A DNA stretch of 64,000 bases, taken from assembly GCA_037693485.1 (NCBI GenBank), contig CM075348.1:37194501-37258500 (forward strand), in the 5' to 3' direction. Position numbers and translations under genes: made by a program. The notes under the pieces are model-generated. The model saw only the letters and a list, made by a program, of their open reading frames with translations. It was not told where the DNA came from and did no database searches. This stretch comes from Kitagawia praeruptora. Taxonomy: Eukaryota > Streptophyta > Magnoliopsida > Apiales > Apiaceae. Positions 44,968 through 56,477 of the stretch are shown here, piece by piece (positions within the stretch are counted from its first letter, which is position 1; each line of letters opens with the position of its first letter).

Positions 44968-46257
44968 TGTTGAGTATTGAACACGGTAAAAGAATACAGA
45001 GGGGGGGGTGAATGGATTCTTGAACTTTTCTTGGATTGAGTCTGTGTAGCAGATAAGTGCCTGTGTGTGCAGAAATTAAGGTGCGGATAAATAAACAACA
45101 CAAGACACAATATCACTTTAATCTAATGTATATTAGATAAAGGTTGCTACAATCTGTGAATACAAATGGTAGTATTCTCAGCTTCGTTTTTCTCAGAGAG
45201 ATATAGCTTACAGTGTATGAAAAACTTGACTCACAAAGTTACTAAGTTATGAAGTGAGGCTGTGTCCTTATAGAACATGGATACAGCCTGCTTACTACAA
45301 ATAAGGTAGCTAAAACACATTACTTTCTAGTCTGTCTATCCTTTTTGAGTAAGTGTCCAAACGGTTACAGATTTGACTTTGCAAAGCCTGTTTAGATCCA
45401 CTTCTTTAGCTCCTTGTCTCTTCTATATCTCTCCAAGCTTCCTTGTAGGCTTTCCAGAGCACGTTACAGGTTGTGGTCCATAAAGTGCATTGGCTTGTTG
45501 CAGGTTTCTGACTTGTACAATTTCTTCAGTATTTTGTCTCCAAGAATGTATTCGAGAAGTGACTAAGTAAGTGATTCGAGAACTAGAATTGACTTGATCG
45601 ATAACTCTGAGTTCTCGAATACTGTTATAGTGACATATCGAACCACTTCTCGAATAGCTCTTTTCAATCAGGATTCCTTGAGTTGTCGAATAGAGCATTT
45701 GACTTATCGAATCCTCGAGTTGTCGAATAGCTTTCTGAGTCTTTGAGATATCGAATGGAACTTTGACTTGTTGACTCTTTGAGAACTCGAATACCATCTT
45801 GACTTGTTGACTTCTTGAGTTCTCGAATAGAGTAGTAGACATATCGAATCCCTGAGATATCGAATGAGATATCGAACAGTGTATTCAGAGATATCGAATA
45901 GTGTCTTGAGATATCGAATCTCTGACTTCTCGAATGCTGGACTTCTCGAATAGACAAATATACTTCTCGAATTGGTACTTAGGCAAATTCTTCATTTCTT
46001 CAAATCCCAACTGTGATTATTTGGCAGTCTTTAACTCCTTGCTTGAGGCATGAACCATGGAACTTCTTTCAAGCATTATTCTAGACTCTATTTGTACAGT
46101 TACACAACTAGGATTTGATGCCTATTACAAGTACAATACAAACAGAAACTCTACAACTAGAGGTTCCCTCAGTTAAGAGGTCATGTAAGTAATGCAAAGC
46201 ATTACAAACAATTAGGCTTGTTATTAGATGTATACAGGCATGCCTCTGTAACTAACA
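44968..46257 (-). repeat. 5' LTR of copy 3
   Basis: 1,290 bp, TGTT...AACA, with the TCGA array at about 45549-45973. Followed by the ATTTT target duplication and then unrelated flank. Confidence 0.93.
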
Positions 46258-46262
46258 ATTTT
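46258..46262. other. Target site duplication, right of copy 3
   Basis: ATTTT, matching 32104-32108. It marks the right border of the retrotransposon array. Confidence 0.8.
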
Positions 46263-46440
46263 TATTACCCATTTTATCCTTATCATATAAAAAAAGGAAG
46301 TTTTATTAATTTTTTAAGGTTAATGATTGATTTTTTGAAACCATCAGATGAAACTAAATGAATGGCTGGATGAGTGGTCTTCGGGTTCTCCCCCTAAGCA
46401 GGGTTCTCCCTTGAGCATAGGCCTATATATATATATATAT
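46263..46440. other. Flank of the array, no gene seen
   Basis: AT-rich single-copy-looking DNA with a short C-rich piece (ttctccccctaagcagg) and a TA dinucleotide run. No ORF or known element. Confidence 0.4.
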
Positions 46441-46594
46441 TAGAGTTCAAAAATGAGGTCGAAAATGACAACTGACAAATGGAACTTGAAATCAGAAATT
46501 TAGTTGCATTCAGTTGCAATTAGTTGCAAATTTAGTTGAATATGCCCCTGCGGGGCCAGGAAACCTAAATCCACCAAAATATCACCCATCTTAA

Positions 46595-46631
<37 letters not shown>

Positions 46632-46805
46632 ATAGAGTTCAAAAATGAGGTCGAAAATGACAACTGACAAATGGAACTTGAAATCAGAAATTTAGTTGCA
46701 TTCAGTTGCAATTAGTTGCAAATTTAGTTGAATATGCCCCTGCGGGGCCAAAATACCCAAATCCACCAAAATAGCTCCCACCTTAAAAAAAAAAAAAAAA
46801 AAAAA
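46441..46805. repeat. 192-bp tandem duplication with TA microsatellites and poly(A)
   Basis: Two units start with TAGAGTTCAAAAATGAGG at 46441 and 46633. Each holds three TTGCA-type words and the GC palindrome GCCCCTGCGGGGC, unusual in this AT-rich setting. TA runs precede each unit and a poly(A) run of about 20 bases (46786-46805) ends the second. Confidence 0.8.
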
Positions 46806-46999
46806 GGACACAAGTGAAGTCACGCGCATGTTGATGGGGAGGAGAGAGAAATTGAGGAAAGGGGGAGGGGGAGAATTAGGGTTAGTATTTTTGCAATTTG
46901 AAACTTAGTTTAGTAAAATTGCAAATAGTCTTTCTTAACAAAAGTAAATGTGCAAAAATTTACTTTTTCCTATTTATTTTTCAAAAGAGCCCTAAAATT
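46806..46999. other. No feature recognised
   Basis: A purine-rich stretch (gggagg, gagaga) followed by AT-rich DNA. No ORF or repeat identified. Confidence 0.4.
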
Positions 47000-47409
47000 T
47001 ATAACATAACATTTAATTTAAGTTGAAAATATTACCTTTTATAAATACCTAAAAATAGATCATTAATATTTCCATTCGAATTAAAACACGTTACCTTTTT
47101 AATTTAAAACAAATCTTATAATCATTAATATATACCCACAAATATAACACCATAATTTTCAAGAAAAATATAGCCCGAAAATATCACACCATATTTTTCA
47201 ACTATTAATAAAATATATTAAAAATCATATACGTTGTTTATAATAAGGAAACATAAGTATAATCAGTAAACATGAATATATTAAATTATATCAAATTAAA
47301 ATTAAAAAAATTATTAAAAGTAATAATTATATAAAAATGTAATTGTAATATTAAATCAAATTTATAACATAATATAAGAAACCCGTGCATTGCACGGGTT
47401 ATAAGGTAG
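47000..47409 (+). mobile_element. Helitron remnant, 5'-truncated
   Basis: The body is similar to the next element (words such as ACGTTACCTTTTTAATTTAA). It ends with the hairpin AACCCGTGCATTGCACGGGTT followed by ATAAGGTAG and T, a mutated CTAG terminus. The following bases (47410-47538) resemble the 5' subterminal part of another Helitron lacking its first bases, suggesting a head-to-tail nested insertion. Confidence 0.6.
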
Positions 47410-47538
47410 TTATTATATTAAAGTTGAAATATTGAAAATTTTATCGGTTTGGTTTACGTACAGTTATCTTAATTAATAAATAAAAAATAATATAATTAAT
47501 GTTAAGCAGCCGATTGCCTTTTTTTATTAAAATACGTA

Positions 47539-48273
47539 TCTATACTACTATATTAAAGCAGAAAGATTGAAAGTTTGTCAATTTGGTTATCATAATTATT
47601 AAAATAAATAATAAAATCATATAATTAATGGTAATTACCGAACTGCCCATTTAACATATACTTTTAGTTGAAAATATTACCTTTATAAACACCTAAAAAC
47701 AGCAATCATATCATATCTTTCGATCATTAATATTTCATTTGAATTAAAAAAAAAATGTTACCTTTTTAATTTAAAACAAATCTTACGATCACTAATATAT
47801 ACCCAAAAATATCACACCATAATTTTCAAGAAAAAAATGGCAGCTAAAATAAATAATAACATAATATAATTAATGGTAATTAGTCGATTGCATTTTTCAC
47901 ATTTGCTTTTAGTTGAAGATATTACATTTTATAAACATTTAAAAAGATCAATTGTGTCATATATTTCAATTATTAATATTTCTTTTCCAATTAAAAACGT
48001 TACCTTTTTTATTTACAACAAATCTTACAATATATACCCGAAAATATCCCACCATATTTTTCAATTATTGATAAAATATATCAAAAATCGTATACGTTGT
48101 TTATAATAAGGAAACATTAATATAATTCGTAAACATGAGTATATTAAATTATATCAAATTAAAATTCAAAAAAATTATTAAAAATAGTGATTATATAAAA
48201 ACATAATTATAATATTAAATAAAATTTATAGCATAATATAAGAAACCCGTGCATTGCACGGGTTATAAGCTAG
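47539..48273 (+). mobile_element. Non-autonomous Helitron
   Basis: 735 bp. It starts TCTATACTACTATATTAAAG after an A. It ends with the GC hairpin CCCGTGCATTGCACGGG about 10 bp before CTAG and is followed by T: the 5' TC, 3' CTRR and A/T target rules of Helitrons. Internal imperfect duplication (47640-47830 versus 47880-48080). No Rep/helicase ORF, so it depends on an autonomous partner. Confidence 0.8.
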
Positions 48274-48453
48274 TACTTAATTTAAAAAGATCGTGATATA
48301 ATGTTAATTAGAAAAACGATTTGATTCGATTAATATTTCAAAATAAATTTGAAAGGCAATGAAAAAATACATGATCCATAACTTTCTGCTTATGACTAAT
48401 TTCATATTTGGATAAAATAAGTATGTTACTAAACAATAATTGATAAGCTGAAA

Positions 48454-48580
48454 TGGGCTTAAGGCCCGTTTAAACTCCTTATCAGAGCACCGAAACAGGC
48501 CCATTACAGTATATAGATGCGCTAACCATTTCCCCCAATTTCTCCGTTTCATTATATCTTTTGTCTTGGCAAAAACCCTA
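48454..48580 (+). promoter_or_regulatory. Polyubiquitin core promoter
   Basis: TATA box TATATAG is at 48510-48516. Two site II-type elements lie just upstream: TGGGCT at 48454-48459 and GGCCCA (TGGGCC on minus) at 48498-48503. A telo-box AAACCCTA is at 48573-48580, probably in the 5' UTR. The site II plus telo-box pairing is typical of plant translation and housekeeping genes active in dividing cells. Transcription start is probably near 48540-48550. Confidence 0.65.
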
Positions 48581-48633
48581 GCCTATACATACACAATTCT
48601 GTTTCTCTTCAATTCGATCAACCTACTTTCAAG

Positions 48634-50621
<1,988 letters not shown>

Positions 50622-51538
50622 AGTTTGGTTTAGTACCTAAATAAGTTCTTGTGGTTTGTCGTACCTAAGATTTCTGAACATTTGGTTTCAGTTGACGTTT
50701 GTGTTGAGAAACAATTGGTTGCTAATGTTTGACTCTTTTTATTAACGAGGTTTCATTAGGAACTAATAATGAGTTCTTGATGTTATTCTGTGGCTAAATG
50801 ATGTGCGTGGTGATGGTTGCTTGTTTGATCATTTATTAGGTTTTATTTTAGCTCTCTCCGACAGAATAGATTGCATACCTATGGAATTTATTCCATACGG
50901 TTTCTCTCTTTAATTGACTTATAGTAAAGCGTATACAGTAGTAAGGATTCACACATTCAGTTATGGCTTCATTTCAAGGTTTATTCTTTGAGAATTTTTA
51001 ATCTGCATTTGTCTTTGTATTATAAGATTGCTAAAAGAAGTTTCATTTAGTTTAGAACAGCAGTCAGATATATTTGAAAATATATCTATTTAGCACCTAC
51101 ACCATATTTGAATAAAGAGAACGAAATTGATGAAAAAATAGGTTAAGCCCGCACTACACCATAGCTAATTAGCACGTCAATAATTTCATCAGCACAAATA
51201 TAAAACTTTCATCATTTCATTATCCGTTACCATGTACAAATCTATTTATACCAAATTTTAGGAGATGGCTCCGAGAAGGTGAAACCAACACCTCTGAAAA
51301 ATGTAAGAAAATATTTTGTTTTCCAGCTGACATTTAGAAGCTAATGACTTAAATAATTCAAATTCTCTTCCAAGAGAGTAAAGAACAAAAGAACGATATC
51401 TAATAACAAAAATATATCCTATCGAATCCTTCAAAACTATGGTAAATAATCAAAAAAGTAATTGCTATATGCGAGAGTGCACAGAGGGATTCAATCATTC
51501 AAAGTCAAAAATTCACTAGTGTTTTTTTGATAAATCAC
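50622..51538. other. Intergenic region between convergent genes
   Basis: Holds the 3' UTRs and terminators of polyubiquitin (from the left) and invertase (from the right). T-rich downstream of the ubiquitin stop. No clear AATAAA hexamer could be assigned, and no ORF or transposon recognised. Confidence 0.5.
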
Positions 51539-53580
51539 TTATCCAACCCAAGAAGCAGATTTTCTCATGGGCGTCTGCATTTGTTTGTCTTCCTCCATTG
51601 AAATCATTCCGAGATGAGAAGGTTCCTCGAGCATCATTTTAGCTACCAAGTAGCCAGCAATGGACCAAGTTTGGTTACCTCGCGACTGCTTTCCCACGTA
51701 CCGCCCACTCTTTCCGTCATAGTATTCAGGCCAATTATCCTTCATCAAACGACTCTCTGTAAGTTCTATGGCACGCCTCGCAATCTCCTGTCGTCCCGTC
51801 TTGATACATGCAGCAGTTAGCAGCCACAGGAGCACTGCACTTACAATAACTCTGAGATGTTTCTCTTTTTCGTTTTTGATATAATCGTTATTCAGACAAA
51901 ATAAATTATTTGTTCAAGGCAAGAGGCGAAATGCAAATGCATACCACACCACTGATCTAGTAAGAAATTTAGATAATTCAGTAAAAAAATGTTTGAGAAG
52001 AGCTCACCTGGCCAAGAACCTCCATTATGATAACTCCAACTAGTGTTCTTTGGATCATAACCTGTCACAATGCGCCACTCGTGACCTTCCATTGCAGGAT
52101 AAGAAATCTTTAAAGGCATTTCTCCCACTAGATCATCCCATCGTGCTTCAATGAGATCCATTATTGCTGAGGCTTGTTCAGGAGTAGCCATAGATGACAA
52201 GATTGCAACACAATTTCCCAAGCAAAACCAGCGAAAATCCATTCTTGCCGGGCTCACATTTCCAACGAAGTAACCGCCACGAGTTGGCATGAAATCAAAC
52301 ACCCAGTCTGGAAGGGAGTCCGGCATCACATTGAACTTGTTCACTGCAGTATTAGAGTACTCCTCGGTCCTGTACCGATATACGTTGTTCAGTTGCTTCA
52401 TGTCCAACCAGAAGTAACTGCGCATGTGATACGTTAGAGCGGTGAGGCGTTTTTTTATTCTGTCAGCTAGCTTTTTCCCCTCGGCATCGGTCTTGAGTAA
52501 AAGCAGGGCACATTTTAAGGCCATAAAGAATAGTGCTTGTATCTCAATGGGATAACCGTAAACACCCTGAGTTATAGTACACCAAACAAAGGAATGCTTT
52601 TAGAATTGTTGTTTTTTCGCAATAATTCTTTTGCAGTAATGGAAACCTAAGGATCGTCCTATCCATTCGTCTAAGTTAATATACTAAGATAAAAATCTTT
52701 GGCTCTGCTAAAAATCTACATGGCAAATTGCAAAATAAGTAAAAGTTGAAAGTAACAAAAAAGGTTAATAGTCCATACTAACCATTCTACGGTCAATCAT
52801 GGAGCATCCATCAGCGCAGAGAAGGGTAGGGAAAGTATCGAAACCTTCAGCAAGACATAAATTTAAAATAAGGCGCATTCCCTTTTGACATTCAGGCAGT
52901 TCAGCCAAAGAAATGTCCCCTGTTGATTTTGTGTATGCGCGAAGTAATATGATCCACCAAAAACCAGAGTCCACGGGAGTCACTCTGCCTATTGCACTTT
53001 CACCAAAATCTGCAATAAGAATTTCCAAATCCCGAACAGGATCATGATGTACTTTGAAGCTTGCTGGCATCACTCCTTCAGCTAACTCAAATCGGTCTAC
53101 TGTCTTCTCCCATGATTGCAGGCGAAGAGTTTTCAGAATAAAATTCTTGACTATTTCAGGCTTTCCATTCATCATAAAAGCCAGTGCACTAGGAACAAAG
53201 TCTCTCACGAAAACCTATTGAACATGTAATCTTAGACAACTTAAGTAACAAGTAATTACGATTTTATGGGGTTGTAAACAGAAGAATTCCATGAATTTTA
53301 CCTGGTTGTAGTTAAGTTCTTCGGAAGAATGATCCCTTGCAGCAACGGTCCCAACAGCTTGTCCACGGAAATAAACTAATGATCGTTTCAATGCGTTCCA
53401 AGCTTCTCCAAACATGGGATGCATATTGAAGCAGCTACTTGATATAGGACTTCCCAGGGACTCCACAAAGTCTAAAGGTTGAGATCTATTAAAAGATCTC
53501 TCATCCAAATCAGAGTCTTCAGTATCAACTAAGGAGGTTCTGCCCTCGAGGTGTTCTCCGTTTCCATTTGCGAAATACAT
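51539..53580 (-). CDS. CINV: Alkaline/neutral invertase (GH100), five coding exons
   Basis: Exons: 53580-53302, 53214-52783, 52566-52008 and 51834-51539, joined by GT-AG introns of 87, 216 and 173 bp. That makes four coding exons in the CDS, with a further noncoding leader exon upstream. The frame closes exactly: 279+432+559+296 nt = 521 aa plus stop. It hydrolyses sucrose to glucose and fructose at neutral pH. Family signatures: VFVRDFVPSALAF, MPASFK, DFGESAIGRV, catalytic Asp175 in PVDSGFWW, GYPIEIQALFF, NKFNVMPD, MDFRWF, and the Glu-rich EGHEWR motif (397-402) with the acid catalyst, then YHNGGSWP. The C-terminus ends KSASWVG, like cytosolic plant isoforms. No transit peptide; slightly shorter at the N-terminus than the usual roughly 550 aa. 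The ATG is the first one in the spliced leader. The gene looks intact. Confidence 0.93.
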
Positions 53581-53957
53581 ATTGCGTGGGTTCAGGGATC
53601 TGCACACTCGTAAAAAAAAGGTCATTCGTGGCAGTAGTTTCAGAATTTTTATGTAAATAAAACGCACAAGTAACTCGTTCATATTCTTTTAAGAAAACAA
53701 AATCCACCAACACAAGTCTGCGTGGTTAGACATGTTACAAATTATGTACTAACTGTGCTTGTTTAATCAACAACCTTAAACTGATAAATATCAACAATAC
53801 AGATTTTAAAACCATCTTCACATTCAAGAATTTAATCATACATGAATGTGCACGTTGTAAACATGTAGTTGAAAGCTAAACAGCAATCATGCAACAATTC
53901 ATGAGTATACGAAAGAAACTAACCTGGTATATATGAAAGTTCGAAAGATGAATGATG
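53581..53957 (-). other. Invertase 5' leader with 5'-UTR intron
   Basis: Acceptor TGTGCAG at 53600-53606 and donor ACCAG/GTTAGT at 53924/53923 define a 324-bp intron (53600-53923) in the leader. The spliced leader has no upstream ATG, so MYFANGNG at 53580 is the first start. Exon 1 appears to be only 30-40 nt, depending on where transcription begins. Confidence 0.6.
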
Positions 53958-53985
53958 TTAAGAAAAAGAGTTGGTGGTTCCTTGG

Positions 53986-53993
53986 TTTATATA
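53986..53993 (-). promoter_or_regulatory. Invertase TATA box
   Basis: TATATAAA on the minus strand, about 60 bp upstream of the predicted leader donor site. Placement is consistent with transcription starting near 53955-53960. Confidence 0.6.
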
Positions 53994-54130
53994 GCCCCCA
54001 TATGATCTATTGTTTAAAAAGAAAAAGTTACTTATTATCCAAGTTTACCATAATTTTGTAATAGTTGCCGGAAAATTTACTTGATTAATGGAAGCAATAA
54101 AAGTGCCAAAGTTGGTATAGAGTTAGCGAA

Positions 54131-54247
54131 GATTGTGTTGGAAAATTTTCCGACAAACCTGTCTCTATTAAGTAACATTATACGGAGTAGAAGATTGTGT
54201 TCGGAAAATTTTCCGACAAAGCTGTCTCTATGAAGTAACATTATAGA
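54131..54247. repeat. 62-bp tandem duplication upstream of the invertase
   Basis: Two units start GATTGTGTT at 54131 and 54193. Each contains the palindrome GGAAAATTTTCC, then CTGTCTCTAT..AAGTAACATTATA. About 140 bp upstream of the TATA box, so it could be a duplicated promoter module. Confidence 0.75.
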
Positions 54248-54820
54248 ATCTGCACGTAACAATAGTTTCAATGTAACAAAAGAAATTGAGACATATTCGC
54301 TAGTGTGTATGGTATAAATGTATAATATGTAGTAATCTCCTCCTTTCCGTTTGGATTACTTTAGATAAATTCATTTACTTTCTTTTATTTTTTCACAACT
54401 TATTGTGTTGATATTAACATTAATCATATTTATCTATTTTCTTTAGAATTTTTTTATTTCAATTTAATAAAATTAAATTTCCTTATTTATATTCAAATTT
54501 ATAGAAAAGAAGGGTACTCTTTTTCCTCAATAGGTTTTTAATGAGGCCCTCCCATTAAATCTTTAGTTATTTCTCGCTTCTTTCTCTTCAGTTTTTCTTC
54601 TCGTTTTCTTGCTTTCATCCCATCGGATCTAAGGTTTATAAGTCTTTTCCGATTTGCCTCTTTTCTTAGTTTCTTAAACCTCGGAGCTCCGGCTATTTCT
54701 CCTTTTCCGACTTGCCTCCGGACTTGTGAGTGGTTGTTCACCTTGTATTATTGGGGTTTCGATTTTTCAGATCTAAGTTTGGAGTTCTTGTAGTTTTTTT
54801 CTTCTTGTTTCTTTAGTTTA
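54248..54820. other. No gene recognised
   Basis: AT-rich DNA to about 54,540, then a pyrimidine-rich, less AT-biased stretch. A 67-codon Lys/Arg-rich minus ORF (54538-54741) is low complexity and mirrors the pyrimidine tract, so it is not annotated as a gene. Confidence 0.4.
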
Positions 54821-54822
54821 TA

Positions 54823-55141
54823 CTCCCTCCATCTCATATTATGTGTCCTCTTTGCAAATTTCACACATATTAAGCATACTTAAATATCCTCATCCAATCA
54901 AATAACTATGCAACTATATTCTCATAATTAGACTTGGGATTCACCATCATTAATTACTCCACAAGACTTACTCTTGCTTTATTAATCTCCATGAGTATAA
55001 AACCTTCTACTATTACTTTATTAGTCAACTATTGGAAATATAAAATGAAAGAAAGACTATTTGCATTGGATAACGTACAAGACACATAAAATGAGATATT
55101 TTTTTTTCTCAAATAGGACACATAATATGAGATGGAGGGAG
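54823..55141. mobile_element. Stowaway MITE
   Basis: 319 bp with terminal inverted repeats CTCCCTCCATCTCATATTAT and the matching ATAATATGAGATGGAGGGAG, flanked by TA at 54821-54822 and 55142-55143. TA target and CTCCCTCC ends define Stowaway (Tc1/mariner-derived). Confidence 0.88.
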
Positions 55142-55143
55142 TA

Positions 55144-55496
55144 CTTTTTTTTCAGTTTTAAATCTTTAAGATCTTAATCTTTAGCTTGTAATGCTTAAGT
55201 GTTTGGTTTTCTCTCCGTTTTGTGGGAGTTTGTTTTTCTCTCCGGTTTGTGGGAGCGTGGATTTGAATTTAGTGATTCAAGCTGTTTTGGTTCTGCACTC
55301 ATGGTTGATAAGCTCAAACGGATGTTGGGGATACACATCGATGTATATATCTTTTTCAAAATTTCGCTTTTGGTCTTTTATGGATGTCCAGCGATACAAT
55401 CTGTTATATGTCTACTCGGTATGAGATTTGTAGATGTCGTATGACTTTGTTTTATTTTATTGAATTTAAAACGCTTGTTATTAAAAAAAAAAAAAG
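55144..55496. repeat. Diverged segment related to 59.93-60.14 kb
   Basis: Shares ordered words with the segment after the hAT MITE: ctctcc..ttgtg, gatttagtgat-type, gcTCAAACGG, TAGATGTCGTA. It ends in a poly(A) run (about 55483-55495), suggesting a retroposed (SINE- or LINE-like) origin, unproven. Overlapping small plus-strand ORFs here (55191-55444) lack similarity to anything I know. Confidence 0.4.
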
Positions 55497-55498
55497 TA

Positions 55499-56042
55499 CT
55501 CCCTATGTCTCATCCATTTATTTACAATTTCTTTTTTAGGACGTCCCACCAATTCTTTACATTACTAAAAATATTAACTTTTAATAATAAAATACATTAT
55601 TACATCCACTACTTCACTTCATTTTTTCAACACTTTACACTATTACACCCACTAATTCACTTATTTTAACAATAAAATCACTATTACACTCACTACTTCA
55701 TTTATTTTAATAATATTATATCCACTTAGTCTCCACTTAGGGTCCGTTTGGATTGGGGGTTAAGAAGGGTTGGGTTGGGTTGGGTTCAAATTTACAAATT
55801 CGATTTTGAGAAAATTTTAAAAAGTAAAGTGTTGGATTTTGGATTTAATATGTAATATTATGCTAATTCTTCCGTAAACTATCAAAATCCAACACTTTAC
55901 TTTTCAAAATTTTCTCAAAAACGAATTTTTAAATTTGAACCCGACCCAACCCGACCCTTCTCAACCCTCAATCCAAACGGACCCTTAGTCTCCGTGCCCA
56001 GCCCCATGTTAAGAATATAACGGGAGTACGGGACAGAGGGAG
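55499..56042. mobile_element. Stowaway-type MITE, split by a Tourist-type MITE
   Basis: The left end CTCCCTATGTCTC and the right end in reverse CTCCCTCTGTCCC are flanked by TA at 55497-55498 and 56043-56044. Without the nested element it would be about 296 bp (after removing 245 bp and one 3-bp duplication). Confidence 0.75.
55740..55984. mobile_element. Tourist-like (PIF/Harbinger) MITE nested in the Stowaway
   Basis: 245 bp with inverted ends GGGTCCGTTTGGATTG, flanked by TTA at 55737-55739 and 55985-55987. The arms pair over most of the length (CAACACTTTACTTTT mirrors AAAAGTAAAGTGTTG). Three-base TTA duplication points to PIF/Harbinger. Confidence 0.8.
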
Positions 56043-56044
56043 TA

Positions 56045-56477
56045 TATAAAAGTAAATCCTATTTGGTTAGTAAATACGGAAACTGTGATTGATTTCTGAT
56101 AAGAATTCGTCTAAATTTTTTTCATGTTTATCAGATTATCCACATAATGCCTTTGATAAAGATTATTCGTGGTTTTTGTGTTGGTTCACATGATGATGTA
56201 TGAGTGGAGAATTTAATTTTATTAGTTTTGCATTTGTGCATCTTATGTTTTTTTTAAAAAAAAAATCTAACATTTAAAATTAAACAGACTTCGTGTTCTC
56301 ATGCAGGTGCGCAGGAAGTGATGATAAGGATGGCATTTTTTTTAAATTTTTTTTTTTTTGAGAATAAGGATGGCATGTTAAAAAAAAGTTTATTAAATAA
56401 CCGGAGATAGCATATTAAAACTTTAGATCTGACATGTATTAATTTTTACAAAATTACTTGCTCTTAAATAGGTGTAA
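56045..56477. other. No feature recognised
   Basis: AT-rich DNA with poly-T and poly-A runs and two nearby copies of the word aaggatggca. No ORF or transposon ends found. Confidence 0.4.

Larger units (their letters stand above)
32109..46257 (-). mobile_element. Ty1/copia (Sirevirus-like) retrotransposon, copy 3 (element B), complete
   Basis: 14,149 bp, flanked by ATTTT on both sides, so this is an ordinary integration. Its two LTRs differ at only two substitutions that I found (32,401 and 32,943) plus a change in the G-run. This suggests insertion on the order of 0.06 My ago at 1.3e-8 substitutions per site per year; the error is wide. Pol carries the consensus-like residues Thr661 and His1044, but the accessory ORF has the internal TAA and the primer site has one mismatch. 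Confidence 0.94.

Noticed and set aside
51892..52007. Invertase exon 4 continuing past 52008
   Set aside because: The donor CCAG/GTGAGC restores the family motif SWPVLLW with exon 5, whereas the read-on peptide has no homology.
54538..54741. 67-codon Lys/Arg-rich minus ORF
   Set aside because: Complement of a pyrimidine-rich stretch; composition explains it and there is no promoter or splice support.
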